DNA of 64,000 nucleotides from Turbatrix aceti. Taxonomy: Eukaryota; Nematoda; Chromadorea; Rhabditida; Panagrolaimidae. How positions within the stretch are numbered: the first letter of the stretch is position 1; the number at the start of each line of letters is the position of its first letter. Position numbers and translations under genes: made by a program. Of this stretch, positions 1-12,852 are shown in pieces. The notes beneath the pieces are model-generated. The model had not been told where the DNA came from. It made no database searches and saw nothing but the letters and a program-made list of their open reading frames with translations. The stretch is from the NCBI GenBank assembly GCA_963969345.1, contig OZ017767.1, positions 10,174,471-10,238,470 of the forward strand. The letters run 5' to 3'.

Positions 1-2168
1 ACTGTAATAGAGACGAGAACTGCAAAGTGTCAAAATAGTTGCCTCGATTGTAGTAGTTTCCGGGGTCAGAATGGAACTGGGTCTAAAAATATCAAAATGA
101 ATATATCAAACCAAAAATTTTGTTACATGATGTCGCTTCAAAACCTCTTTCATCTGGCCCGCATCCCAAGAGTGAACACCAATGAGGTGAAGGAACATAG
201 ACACTAGTAGCTCTGCCCGTCGCAATTCTCCAGGTTCGGTATTACTTAGAGAATAATAGAGATGATTGACGATAGGAACGGTCCAAACTTTGAGCTTGGC
301 GCCCCTTCGTTTTTTGCCTTCCTGAAATAAAAAAAAATTTTGTGCAAAATGTTGTGTTGCCAGACCTCACGGCATATTTTTTTCACCGCCTTTATCAGGT
401 GCCAACAGTCGATAACATGCTCTGTTCCTGGATCATTTTCACGCATATGCCTTTTGATTGAAGAGCTACGATCAGTGGCTACGGTGGTTATGTTGATGCC
501 TTTGGATCGCAACCATGCGAGACCCTGAATTAGACCAATAGTCTCCATGTAGGGACTGTTGAGGTTGTGATCATTACGATTCAGTTGTACAAAAGCTGCG
601 ATTTTGGACGTTAGGCAATCCATGAAACTAACTACGCACCATTCTGCGCAGAAACCACGCGAATCGAACGTGCCGTCCACGGCAACCGTGTTCATCGGGC
701 GACCCTAAAATTTCTTTTTGAAGTTTTTGTATAGTAAAAATTTCTTTACTCGCATCCCGGTGATTATCACAGATTGATCTCTGGTATATACAGTTGTTAC
801 AACAGTCCGTGTTGTTTTAGCTATTCGATAGTGTGCGTTTTCGCACATGTAGGGTGCCTGAATTATTCTGAACAATTCATCGATGTACGTCTGGGGGATC
901 GGAGTAATTGTAGTGGCTACACTGATTGCCACATTCCCGTCATACGTTTCGGTATTGGGTATATGGCTCTGAGTACACCATGACGAATACCGACGGCAAT
1001 GTTTACAATAACGCTTTACGGTAATTGCTGTTCCGTTTTTTGAAGCACATGACACACGCGAATCGATCTTCTGACCGCACCGTAAACATGGACATGCAGA
1101 AAATAGTTGCATCAATTGTTTGTGGCTGGTCAGATAAAAATTGTATTCGGGAGACGACGGCGGCGCCTCCGATCTGCTTGATGGACTGTTGTTCGAGGTA
1201 GGTTCATGAGTTTCAGTCGGATCGACGGTATTGTCCGGAGGATTCTCGGAATTCGTTGATTGTTCGTTGTCCGAATTATCCGAATCGTCTGACCCGATGT
1301 CAGATATGTCACTGAACTCAGAGGCTGCGTCTGTCGAATCAGAAAAGTGACCGTCGTCACTTACTGTGCCGTCGTCGTCAGTATTCGGTTGTGATACATT
1401 CCCCAGGACCGCAGATGCATCTTGGTTTTCAGGTGCAACAACCGGTGGGGGTTGAACAAGGACTGGTTGCTGTGAGGGACCATCGAATGATGCCCGAGAA
1501 TTGATAGCACCAAAACCGCCGTCCAAAACCTGTTGACCGGAACAGGGAAAACACTGCTGACAAGGAGAAAGCGGGGGAAATGGTGCGAAGTCGGAGTGAA
1601 GGCCAAAGCGTGGAGTCTGTAAGGCAGGAGAAGGCAACGGTCCAAACCCAGAGGGCGGAGCAGGATGCATTCCGGGACCAGAAAACGGAGGCATGGTCGG
1701 ACAAGAATATCCTTCGTTGACGTAGGTTGGTGCGGGGGGGAAACTTGCTGTCATATCCAAGGTCGAGGACTGGTAGAACTCAGGGGCTTCGTATGGCGGC
1801 ATGGTCGGGAGCGAATCCGAGATGACCCGAGTAGAAACATCATTTTGAGTCACAACTGCCCTCCGTGAGTTTTTCTTTCTTATTTTCGTCCGAGCAACAA
1901 TTCGCTGGATTTGAACGGGAGACAAGGATTTGGGTGTAGGATTTGCGATCAGCTGTCCATTCACAAAGCTTTCATTTGTGAAATGAGAGTTACAAATCCA
2001 GCGTCTGGTTTCGATCCTGCTGGCGAAATCAAATGGTATACCCGATGCAGCACAAAAACGGGGTAGTGACGATCTTATCGGCATCATACGCGAGGCACGA
2101 TCGGGAACGAATTCCTCACAGATGAAACAACGGTTTCTACGCATCTGAAGCATTCGTATAAATACCAT
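1..2168 (-). CDS. THAP-domain DNA transposase-like protein, 3' end off the window
   Basis: Read on the minus strand with exons 2168-750, 704-366, 321-127 and 82-1 (continuing past the edge). The introns are 44-45 bp and in phase. The N-terminus has a C2CH zinc finger of THAP type: C-x2-C near residue 15, then about 41 residues to a W-x-C-x2-H motif. A long Pro/Ser/Asp-rich linker follows, then a second CxxC cluster (PCLRCGQ and CKHC). The exon at 704 begins a transposase core with VAVDGTFDSRG, then TDRSSSIKRHM, then DCWHLIKAVKK, resembling the RNase-H-like core of THAP-bearing transposases found in many metazoan genomes. Kolobok-type is my best guess for the superfamily. The donor at 366/365 (GAG|GTCTGG) is weak but is the only one that keeps the phase. 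Start chosen at the first in-frame ATG; Met6 or Met9 are possible. It could be domesticated or still mobile; no terminal inverted repeat can be checked because the left end is missing. Confidence 0.72.
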
Positions 2169-3237
2169 AGTTGCTAGTACATTTTAGGGGTATTTCAGAG
2201 GCAAAAAACTCAGTTATTTTTCATTACAACACCAAACAATTTTGTAGAAAATTTATGTTAGTAAACCATCAATATTGTTACAAATGTTACAAAATTACTA
2301 TTACAAAATAATTGCCAGAATCATAGCGTTGATACAGAAGACCGATAGCATTCTTGTCGCGAAAGAGTAATATCATTAGGAACAAAACTGAATGTTCGTC
2401 GCATTACAAATAAAAAATATTTAGTTTCCGGTTAGTTATATGCTTCTACCGGGTGTACATAGCCTGCTATGGTATTTACAGGTTGTCTTTCTCTGCTTCA
2501 TCGACCAGTTCAGAATCCGTGTCCCCTGTGACTGTCGATCGCTTCTTGTTCTTTGTGTTTTATGATTCCTTACCAATATTGAGTCAAATGTTTATTTTCC
2601 GCTAACACACGTGAATATAAAAACAATAAAAAAGTTTCACAGCAAAATCATGTATTATGTATAAAAAAAAATGTTTTTACACTTGTGACAACTTACTGTT
2701 ATAGATCCACTAAAAATTGATTATACGTATTATTCCCAGATATATTATATTAGTGCGAATGCAATTCACAGCAAAACAACCAAATAATCAAATGTGTAAC
2801 ATGTAAACTTTTATGCTTTCAAAATTTGAAGCAAACGTGAACGACATACGACACAACAAACCGTTGAAACAATTTTGAAAACTCACGTTACAAGTAAAAA
2901 TACTGAAATGTTTTATTATCCATAAAATTATTTTGCATCAAACCAAACTACAGTAACACAACATATAGCTCTATCGCTATCATAAAGCGATGATAAAAAT
3001 TTTGCACATCCACGCAGACTAAAAAAAGTACAGCAGACATTACTGGCAATGGGGAGGAGAGTGACGGGTACCATCATAAAAACCAAGAAATACAAATAAA
3101 CGACCAAACTTTTCTACAATGCCTTATAACATAAACGTATTGTATGAAAAAATAGAACTAATTATTACTGTATTGACGTATATTTCGGTAATATATCTAA
3201 ACAATTTCCGTAATATTTCTAAATTTTTTCGTTCCCT
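2169..3237. other. AT-rich intergenic DNA upstream of the transposase gene
   Basis: No open frame with splice support and no RNA gene was seen. It presumably holds the promoter and 5' terminus of the transposase element, but no inverted repeat matching a visible far end can be tested. Confidence 0.5.
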
Positions 3238-4690
3238 TTTTTATATAAAAAACTCACAGAATTTGATAAAAAAAAATCTGAAATTATGGATGAAAAAATT
3301 TCCTTCCCCAATATTTTTACGCAAAAAAAAATTACGGCAAAATATATCAGAAAATATTTATTTATAAACGACTTTTCATTTCCGATATTTTGTAAAAAAA
3401 AATTACGGCAAATTTTATCAGAAATTTTTTTATATAAAAAACTCACAGAATTTGATAAAAAAAATCTGAAATTATGGATGAAAAAATTTCCTTCCCCAAT
3501 ATTTTTACACAAAAAAAAATTACGGCAAAATATATCAGAAAATATTTATTTATAAACGACTTTTCATTTCCGATATTTTGTAAAAAAAAATTACGGCAAA
3601 TTTTATCAGAAATTTTTTTATATAAAAAACTCACAGAATTTGATAAAAAAAAATCTGAAATTATGGATGAAAAAATTTCCTTCCCCAATATTTTTACGCA
3701 AAAAAAAATTACGGCAAAATATATCAGAAAATATTTATTTATAAACGACTTTTCATTTCCGATATTTTGTAAAAAAAAATTACGGCAAATTTTATCAGAA
3801 ATTTTTTTATATAAAAAACTCACAGAATTTGATAAAAAAAAATCTGAAATTATGGATGAAAAAATTTCCTTCCCCAATATTTTTACACAAAAAAAAATTA
3901 CGGCAAAATATATCAGAAAATATTTATTTATAAACGACTTTTCATTTCCGATATTTTGTAAAAAAAAATTACGGCAAATTTTATCAGAAATTTTTTTATA
4001 TAAAAAACTCACAGAATTTGATAAAAAAAAATCTGAAATTATGGATGAAAAAATTTCCTTCCCCAATATTTTTACGCAAAAAAAAATTACGGCAAAATAT
4101 ATCAGAAAATATTTATTTATAAACGACTTTTTCATCCCCGATATTTTGTAAAAAAAAATTACAGCAAATTTTATCAGAAATTTTTTTATACAAAAAACTC
4201 ACAGAATTTGATAAAAAAAATCTGAAATTATGGATGAAAAATTTTCCTTCCCCAATATTTTTACGCAAAAAAAAATTACGGCAAAATATATCAGAAAATA
4301 TTTATTTATAAACGACTTTTTCATCCCCGATATTTTGTAAAAAAAAATTACAGCAAATTTTATCAGAAATTTTTTTATACAAAAAACTCACAGAATTTGA
4401 TAAAAAAAATCTGAAATTATGGATGAAAAATTTTCCTTCCCCAATATTTTTACGCAAAAAAAAATTACGGCAAAATATATCAGAAAATATTTATTTATAA
4501 ACGACTTTTTCATCCCCGATATTTTGTAAAAAAAAATTACAGCAAATTTTATCAGAAATTTTTTTATACAAAAAACTCACAGAATTTGATAAAAAAAATC
4601 TGAAATTATGGATGAAAAATTTTCCTTCCCCAATATTTTTACGCAAAAAAAAATTACGGCAAAATATATCAGAAAATATTTATTTATAAA
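3238..4690. repeat. Satellite-like tandem array, ~189 bp unit, about 7.7 copies
   Basis: The block TTCCTTCCCCAATATTTTTA recurs at about 3300, 3488, 3677, 3866, 4055, 4244, 4433 and 4622, a constant 188-190 bp step. Each unit contains two diverged half-units, both holding a (G)xAAAAAAAAATTACGGCAAA core followed by ATCAGAAA, so the monomer is itself an ancient dimer. Copies 1-5 alternate ACGC and ACAC after the ATTTTT tract, giving a two-unit higher-order period. The last three copies share ATCCCCGATA, ACAGCAAA and TACAAAAAA variants and form a second subfamily. Long frames are open on both strands only because the unit is A-rich and divisible by three. Confidence 0.95.
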
Positions 4691-7136
4691 TGAACTTTTC
4701 TTTGTACTACGTTGAATTTTTATAATGAAACATAATATGATATCAGAACAAACGCGCCCGAACAATCGTCGTCAAATTATCGATAAACAAAGATAATCAA
4801 AAATCTGCGCCAAATACAGCGCTCGACAACTACAAGAAAAAATGCATCAGCTGTACGCAGCAGTGACTCGGTCAGCGCGAGCCAGATGATTTCCCCAACG
4901 AACGATGCCGAGTAGACTTTCCCAGGCAGTCTCGGCGTGCAGGTAGAAAAAAAGAGAGACTTTTTTTGTTATGGGGGACGATGGGGGCCTTTAAAATAGA
5001 CACGTGTTTATGGAAAAAGAAGGTACTGGGTGCTTGATGACGAATTTCTAAATTTTTTTTTACTAAATTTTTTTATTGCAAAGAGGAAACTGTGGGCCTG
5101 TAAGTATTATTTTTTTGATTATATTTATTGTAAGGAGAAAAAAACTGTTAGTCGTGGACGAAAATAAATTATAATGCATAGGCGCAAGTTCAAGGAATAC
5201 AGTGAACAAACATGTACTTACAAAACAGACCAGTTTTGTTGAAAAAAAACTGTACTCGCCAAAAATTCGATGTTAGAGTTTGTTTACAAAAAAAGTTCAA
5301 TTTTTCAAAAAATACAACCAACTGAAGAAAATTCAATTCGTGTCAGGGAAATGGAGTCGAAATAACTGTCATCGAATTTCCGCAGGTAAAAAAATTAACT
5401 TTTTCTTGGAGAACATTATAAAAAATCTAAAAAATAACTGTTTCCGTATGTAATACTGTCACAGACTGGTATTGTTATTGCAACTGTGAAACCTTCATGG
5501 TAAAACTACATATCGAAGTTTTTTGAGAACCATCGCAAAAACTGACAAAAAAGCGCGAAAAACAAAATATTATGCTCCACAAATGTTCAAAATAATGCCA
5601 TACTTTATTTCTGTCATATTTTTTTGTCATTTGCACATCCTAAATAAAACAAAAAAATCACTGCTTTACAGGTTTCTGTTTGCAACCATGGTACCGTCAA
5701 GCAAAAAAATGATGTTTTTGTGTCACAAAAACAATTGTAAAAAACTGTTCCTGATTTAAGAATCTTTTTTTTTGTAAAATAAAAAAAAGTACGTCACAAA
5801 TGTTTGAAAAAAACTGGGGATTCAAAATGAAAGTTTTACGGTAATTTCGAATATTTTATGACGTCAAAATTAATTACCAACACGTTTTTCTTGACCGTGT
5901 TTAAAGAATATACAGTAATCAAGATGAAGAAAGATTGAATGAAAACACGCCTACACAGTTGTTTGTCCGTGAAATAACTGACGAATTGGTTTTTTCGGTT
6001 CTTTTATCCTTGATCAAGCATTTTTTTTAGAAAACGTGTCAGGTTAATTTGGATGCGCTTTGTCAGCTTTAAAGCGTGAAAAAAAACTGAATATTGAAGT
6101 GATTGAAAAAAAATAAAAATAGCAGAATCATGAATTATTTAGAATAAAAGATAAAAAAAAAACTTTAGTTTTCAGACAACAGATCCAATGCAAGACAAAT
6201 GTACTGGGTTAGTTAGGGCGTCTGAAGAAAAAATAAAGAAAAAATATCACAAGGGGCTGGGAGGTCGAAAAGCACTTGAAAGCACCGAATAACCCGGTTC
6301 CAAGTATTTTAGCCTGATGCACTGTACTTATTTTTATACATTTAATTTTATTGCCATCTTCTGTCCCACGATAAAGGCACAGGAGGCGACAGAAGGGGCT
6401 CTCCCTGGCTCCCAGATGGGTCATCTTTTTTTTTCATACATACACACTTATTTTTATTTTTATTTTTATTTTCGCTGACGCACATTTAGTAGAAATAATA
6501 TGAGACTGTAGGGTTCCAAAAAAACCGACGAAAGAGTAAAGGGCGAAAAAAAAGTAACGTAACCCATGGCAAAAAAAAAATTGAAAGTTGGCGGCTGCCG
6601 TCAGTCAGTCAGTCAACCCCCGTAAAAAAATATATTTCATGACGTGTTGGTTGCACTGCTAATTATACGATACAATATAATAACACCCGCCATGACACCA
6701 CACCGCAGCAGCTTTTTCATTCTTTCTTTTTTTTTCAAACTGGCCCGTTCACGTCAACCAGAAGGCATTCATGACCAACTTTTTTGAGAACCTATTTCAC
6801 TGACGAACCGCACGAACAAAAAAACTGCGAAAACAATAGAAATGTAATGTATACTTCTGAGACGACATTTCTGCAAGAAATGACACCACATTATGACATG
6901 AAAGAAAAAATGTATGCATTGATAAAACTCATATGCCCCTCAAAAAACCAAAAAAACTGTAGAATGACGAAAAAAGCAAGAAAACAGTTTTTTGCATTTT
7001 GGATGCTCTGACAACGAAAACGCGCACGCGGGAGGGAACTTTTCACTTCGTAAAAAAACCGAAAAGCGAGTTTTTCATTGTTCTTCAAGTTTTCCTGATC
7101 CTTTTGCCTCCTCTTTTTGATTGTTTTACATTCATC
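4691..7136. other. Intergenic region without a supported gene
   Basis: A short stretch of balanced composition at about 4800-4940 sits in otherwise AT-rich DNA. A segment at about 6200-6430 followed by TTTTTA repeats (6446-6472) looks like a decayed, minus-oriented retroelement 3' end, but I see no target duplication. Many AAAACTG and TAACTG words occur. No exon chain with acceptors and donors could be built. Confidence 0.5.
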
Positions 7137-8995
7137 ATGGCTCAGCCTCATTACGTGGCGTCGGCCAATGAATTTCCGTGCGAATTGAAAATCACACACG
7201 GCGTCACGAAGGTTCAGGTGGGTTTTTATTGCTTTGTATGATAATTTTGGTTGAGAAAAACTGTCGTTTTTTCAGTTTGCCCAGGACACGAGCACTCGGG
7301 TGCTTGGCGTGAGTAGTTGGGATGGATTTGTCAAGATTATCAACGAGACAAATCCTAATTCACCGGTTGAACTCAGAAATCAGTATCACACGCAGCCGGT
7401 TTTGTCTTTTACGTTTATGGTTTGTTTTTGGTTTTGATTTTATTATAACTGGATTTGTATTTTTGTTACAGGGCAGTAGCGATTACCTCGTCAGCGGTGA
7501 TACGGATGGCAATGTCAAGGCTTACGATGTGGAACACGGCAGAGGTAAGCGGTTTTTTTAATTTGATAAATAAAATATGATAGTTACCCAAAAATTTTTA
7601 CGTAATTTTTTTATTCTGGGGATAATGAAAAATTTGGGAATGTTATGTTGCTTTTGAGTTATTTTTTCAGTTTTTTGATATTATTATTCATTTTTTTGAC
7701 ATAAATCTTTTTTTTGCACTTTTCGAAACGTAGTTGCACTTTATTCGATAATTATAAAATATAACTGTCCTTTTGACTCGCGACTTTAGTTTTAAATATG
7801 TATACCATAATATATTATACAAAAAAAGTTTTAAAAAATACATTTTTTTTTCAAAATTTCAACATAGCGGTATTATGTTTGTTTTTTTTAGTTTTTTTAA
7901 CCATTTGACGATAAGTGACGAAAATAACTGGGAAAGGACGATATTACTACGTTTAAATTCTGACCGTAAAATGTTTTTCTTGCCAGTACGAATTTTTTTT
8001 AATTTTATGTTACTGGTTACATTTTTTGTGTAATTGTTTTTCTTCAGACTGTCCAATATCAGTTTGTTCAATATCTTACAATTTTTTATGTTTACGGATA
8101 ATAACTGATTTCTTTCTTCGATTGTTGCACTCCACTTGAATTTGCTGCATAACATAAAATCGTCCATTTCTGTTACTTATAAACCTCAACTTTTATTTTT
8201 TTTTCCGTCATTTTGTCGGTTTTTTTTATTCTTTTTGCCATAAAACTGGATCTTACAGTTGAATTCTGTAATTTTTAAGACAAATCAATGGGAAAGCACG
8301 AAGACGCGGTTCGATGCATCGAATTCAGCCCGACGATGAGGCTCGCTCTGTCCGGTGGCTGGGACAAGCTGGTCAAGCTCTGGGACGTGCGAACATCGAT
8401 GCCGGTTCACGCGTGCGTCGTCGATGACAAAGTCTACGCGCTCGCGACCGTCGACTTCAAAGCAGTCGTCGGGACTAGTAATCGCCAGATTTACGTCTAC
8501 GATATCCGAAGCATGCGCACACCTATCCAGCTCCGGGACTCGCCCCTGAAGTACCAAACCCGTGCCATAGCCTGCTTCCCAACCGGCGACGGATTTGTCA
8601 TGTCGTCCATCGAGGGCCGCGTCGCTGTCGAATACTTTGACCAGGATCAGGAAGTTCAGAAAGGCAAATACGCTTTTAAATGCCATCGCGCGAAGGAAGA
8701 ATCGACGGAGGTCATTTACCCGGTGAATTCCATCGCTTTTCATCCTCGGTACCAGTCTTTTGCCACCGGAGGCTCCGATGGCATCGTCAATGTCTGGGAC
8801 CCAGTCAACCGAAAACGCCTCATCCAGCTCAGGAAATTCAACAGCTCTGTCGTCTCCATAGATTTCAGCTCGGACGGCGAACTCATCGCCCTCGCGACCA
8901 CCTACCTCTACGAATCCGACAAACCTCCCGTGCCCATTCCCGAGCCCGAAGTCATGGTTCGCAAGGTTACGGATTTCGAAGTCAAGCCCAAATAA
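7137..8995 (+). CDS. bub-3: Mitotic checkpoint protein BUB3 (WD40 propeller)
   Basis: Four exons, 7137-7217, 7276-7419, 7472-7544 and 8280-8995, give 337 residues; human BUB3 has 328. The C-terminal half is unmistakable: LKYQTR, then SSIEGRVAVEY, KYAFKCHR, IYPVNSIAFHP, FATGGSDGIVNVWDP, and the ending RKVTDFEVKPK all match the BUB3 family in order. BUB3 is a beta-propeller that binds GLEBS motifs in BUB1/BUBR1 (MAD3) and MELT repeats of the kinetochore scaffold in the spindle checkpoint. The start MAQPHYVASANEF resembles the short pre-propeller leader of the family. Intron 3 is long (735 bp) compared with introns 1 and 2 (58 and 52 bp), and its acceptor TTTTTAAG is poor in C, yet it restores the frame exactly. 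A possible polyadenylation signal lies near 9151. Confidence 0.95.
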
Positions 8996-10146
8996 CTTAT
9001 TATTGTAAATATTTGGCACTGTTATTTGTTTATTTTGTTGATTACGATTTTTTTGATGGTTGACAAATGAATGGTTTGCTGACTGAAGCGGAGGTTGGGG
9101 CAAAAAAATTATTTGGGGGTATTCATACACTGATCATGAATTATTTAGAAATAAAAAAAAGATTTGATTTCTAAATTTAGGAAATAATATTTCAAAATAA
9201 ATAACTGACGCGGTGCTCAACATGCAATATTAAAGTTATAAAAAATGTTGTTATAACGGAAAAAAATTTTCTTGATAGTAAATAACTGGCGCTAATTTTT
9301 GCTATACTAAAAATATGTAACTTGCGGTGCTTTTTTTCAATACACAATATGAATTCAAAACTCTAGAGTCTTTTGATTTTTTTTTGTGCAGTTGTTTTTC
9401 TGCCTTATGTGTTTTAGATGTTCTTTCATCGATTATCATCAATTTATGTGATTGTAAATGACTACAGCATTGCTCGCAAATTTTATAAACACCCGTTTGT
9501 CTGAATTTGATAAGGAACGACAGAATCGCAGTCTAATTCCATCAATTTGTCACACTAACATAAGAGTACAAATTCATGTTGCTGCTGTCCTTTGGAGATA
9601 TATGTAAATTTAGGATTAGTAAAGTATTGCAATGAACGCAATAAGGGATCCTATTCCTGTTTTTGTTTCTTTGCTGACTTTTGTGTTAGAAAAAACTTTT
9701 TGTTAACTGGTATATGAGCATAAGATAAAAAATAAGTGCATAAGATCAAGTTTTTCAATTAACAAAAAAATATATTTATTTTGTTCAAACTCATAAAATT
9801 AATTTAAAAAATGGCGTGTGTACTGTAACGGCCGTCTTCCTAATTTAATATAAACAATTACAATTTTTGATATGTAGCGTAGTTAGTTTTTTGACTACGC
9901 CTAATTTGACAATCGGATGTAATCAGACGTACCCAATTTATCATTGCTGATAAATAACTACATTGCTCTCAGTATTTGGTTTTTGTGTTAAGACAAACTG
10001 GCATCGCTTATCACACAAACATCAAACTGTCATGTCTAAATCACTCACTACTTGTTTGTGTTTTCTATGTCTCCCTAAAGGGCATGTCTGCGCTATAAAT
10101 GTAGTCCGATTCCTTCAGTTTTGATGCATACTGTGTTTACATAGAA
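8996..10146. other. Intergenic region, 3' flank of bub-3 and 5' flank of UGT copy 1
   Basis: AT-rich, no coding exon supported. The part from about 9480 resembles the upstream flank of UGT copy 2 near 12240-12330 (CCTGTTTGT/CCCGTTTGTCTGAA, then TGATA-GG-ACGACA), so the flank was duplicated along with the gene. Confidence 0.6.
10094..10100 (+). promoter_or_regulatory. TATA-like box upstream of UGT copy 1
   Basis: TATAAAT lies about 47 bp before the start codon of the first UGT gene. The spacing suits a short 5' leader, but no transcription start evidence is available. Confidence 0.3.
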
Positions 10147-11885
10147 ATGTTGCGGGTACTCCTGCTGACAGTATGTTGCAGCCTTCTGGAGTTAGAGGCT
10201 TTTAAGATTCTAATCTACAGTCCTACGATCAGTAAAAGTCACATGATCTCGAACGCTAGGATTGCTAATACACTCACTGAAGCTGGACACAATGTGGTAG
10301 GGTTTTTTGACTTTAACTAGTGCCTGAGGGTCGATCGTGGTCAAAAATTTAGACCCTCTTAGAAGCAGAATATTTTGAAGCATCTAGCTCCTTGAATTAC
10401 GAACTTCATGCAAACAGAATCGTTTTGACAAATTTTACCAAAAGTCGTTACGATCCGATTTTTCGGGGATTGAATGATTTTTTCTTTGCCCCTGATCCGG
10501 GACTTTTTGGTTCCGTATTTCGGTCTGAGATACCATTGTTCGTCGAAATGGCCAACAGCTGTGATGGTAAGTAAAATACTTAATTTTAAAAAATAACTGA
10601 CGGTTGTTAGAAAACCTTTTTTTTTAATTTAGAAATGTTTCAAAACTACAAAGAATTTTTCTTATCACTTCGTGATCAAAAATTTGACATTCTGATGACA
10701 GAACAAATGGATCATTGTGGTCCGGCGATCAAGCACATCATCCAGGCTAGGTCGCTGATTTGGATTTCTAGCCATGCTCTCGCAGAGTATATGGGAACCA
10801 TTTTGGGTGTACACGCTCCTTCGAGCTTCATTCCATCATGCACGACACCCTATCCGGATGTAAGCGACAACATGACTTTGTATCAAAGAAGTCGGAATCT
10901 CATTGAGCACTATCACAACCATCGCTCCATGAACTTGTACTTTGAAAGAACCGACGCTGTGGTACGAAAGCATTTTGGACAAGACTTTCCATCGGTGAAG
11001 ACAATACTGCAAGATCTGTCACTGATATTTGTGCTCGCGGATGAATTTTTGTCATTCCCGAGGCCAATTCTGCACAACATGGTCTATATCGGAGGCAGTG
11101 GTATGGAAGCCGTCAAACAGGAACTTACAGAACCATACTTGTCCGAGATGAAGAAAGGCGCCAAAGGAGTTGTATTTTTCTCCATGGGATCAGTCACAAA
11201 CACATCAATGCTACCGTCTGCGTTTAAAAAGCACGTTGTGGAAGCCATGACAGCGCTTTCAGACTATCATTTCATAGTCAAAATCAACGATGGTGATACT
11301 GATTTCGCAACAGCATCCAACATCAAAATTGTTCACTGGGTCCCGCAACCTGCACTTCTCGCTCATGATCGCCTGAAGCTGTTTATCACCCACGGCGGGT
11401 ACAACAGTCTTCTCGAAACCGTTCACGCGGGAAAACCCGTCATCCTGCTGCCCTTCTTTGCCGATCAGTGGACCAACGGACGCTTGGCTGAGAGAAATAA
11501 GTTCGGCAGGGTCTTCAACAAACGACAGCTTCTCGAGTCATCCGAAGAATTCAAATCTTTGTTGATCGGCGTATTGGAGAATCCATCTCTGCAAGAGCAC
11601 GTGCTCCGAATCAGAAGGCTGATCCAAACAAAACCAACTTCTGGAACGCAACGATTGATTTCCTACACCCAATTTGTTGGAGAAAACATGGAATTACCGG
11701 AGCTTCACGTTTCCGGCAGAAAGTTGTCCACCGTTGTTTACCACAATTTGGATATCATTGCACTTGTTATTTTGGCATTATCTGCCGTAGTCGGGGTGGT
11801 TATCGTTGTAGGAATTGTAATTGGTTGTTCGCTGTTGAAACTGTCATTAATCGTTTTGGATAAAAAAAGGTTTAAAGTTGATTAA
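10147..11885 (+). CDS. UDP-glycosyltransferase copy 1, intact
   Basis: Exons 10147-10296, 10353-10566 and 10633-11885 encode 538 residues, the usual UGT length. A hydrophobic signal peptide (MLRVLLLTVCCSLLELEA) leads into FKILIYSPTISKSHM, whose SH histidine is at the position of the catalytic base of the family. The C-terminal half holds the UGT signature from IVHWVPQPALLAHDRL through FITHGGYNSLLETVHAGKP to PFFADQWTNGRLAE. The protein ends with a membrane helix (IIALVILALSAVVGVVIVVG) and a short lysine-rich cytosolic tail. UGTs transfer sugar from UDP-glucose or UDP-glucuronate to small lipophilic acceptors in the ER lumen; nematode members take part in detoxification. This is the only UGT in the cluster without a disabling change. 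AATAAA at 11889 follows the stop. Confidence 0.93.
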
Positions 11886-12852
11886 ATTAATAAACTGTAT
11901 CGTTGTCTTCTATTGTTACAAAACACAACAACAACATAAATATTTTCCGATGGTAGTAGCTACTATCTTGTCAGTGACATTGATTAAACTGTTGATAGTT
12001 CTTGTACTTGCAAATTTACCATGTGTTAACCATAATTTTATTTAATTTCAAAAACTGAATTAGAGTCTTTAACGTCAAATCGGACTGTGATCACCATGCC
12101 ATAGGCAATCTATACATTATGATGCTTAACTATTTTTTAGAATTCAGAAGTCAAAAATTTAAAACTGCATCCTATCTTAAAAGATTTATAAACATGATCG
12201 ATTTGTTACTGATTTAGTAGTTATTTATTTATGTAGTTTGTCACAGGCAATGTACGCGTGTACACGCCTGTTTGTTTGAACCTGATAGGGTACGACAACG
12301 ATCGATTTTTAAAAGCGGTCTGATTATGTCAATTTGTCGCACACTTTTGTCACATGCTGTATGTTCTCTTAATGCAGCTTACTGATGCCAAGCTTCATAT
12401 AATTTTGAGTTGGTGTTTGAAGAAAGCTTGAAAAACGTTTTTGAAATAAAATTTTAAAATACGAAAGACGCAAAAATGAGGTAACTCATTTTAATGAGTC
12501 AAAATGAGTTTTTTAAACAAATGTACTTTTTAAACACATAAAATTAAAAGAATGCATAATAAATAAATGAGTTCACAACCTTCTGAAATCTGACATTTTG
12601 TAATTTGTAATTTATTTGACAAATAACTGTGTTCAAACGTATTGTTTATCAGTAGTTTGTGGTCCTAACACAGAGTTCACTTTCGATTTTGGGCTTGCGC
12701 GAAACTGTCATCGCCGATCACACATCAAACTTTCGATTACAAACACGCCTGTTTGTATTTTTCGTACATACATAAACTCTCAAAAAGTATGTATGTCAGC
12801 GCGTTAAACTGATTTCATTGTTTTCATCAACTGTGCTGTGTTATTTCTTACC
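11886..12852. other. Intergenic spacer between UGT copies 1 and 2
   Basis: AT-rich with no supported exon. It carries a duplicated promoter-side block (about 12240-12370) related to the flank of copy 1. Confidence 0.6.

Noticed and set aside
3443..4151. Long open frames (about 225-230 codons) on both strands of the satellite
   Set aside because: They are exact translations of the A-rich 189-bp repeat, exist on both strands at once, and have no splice or family support.
4800..4940. Balanced-composition segment that could be an exon
   Set aside because: A ~30-codon minus-strand stretch looks protein-like, but no splice partner, start codon or homologue is visible.
8285..9130. 281-codon open frame on the minus strand
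   Set aside because: It is the antisense shadow of bub-3 exon 4; the plus-strand protein is clearly BUB3.
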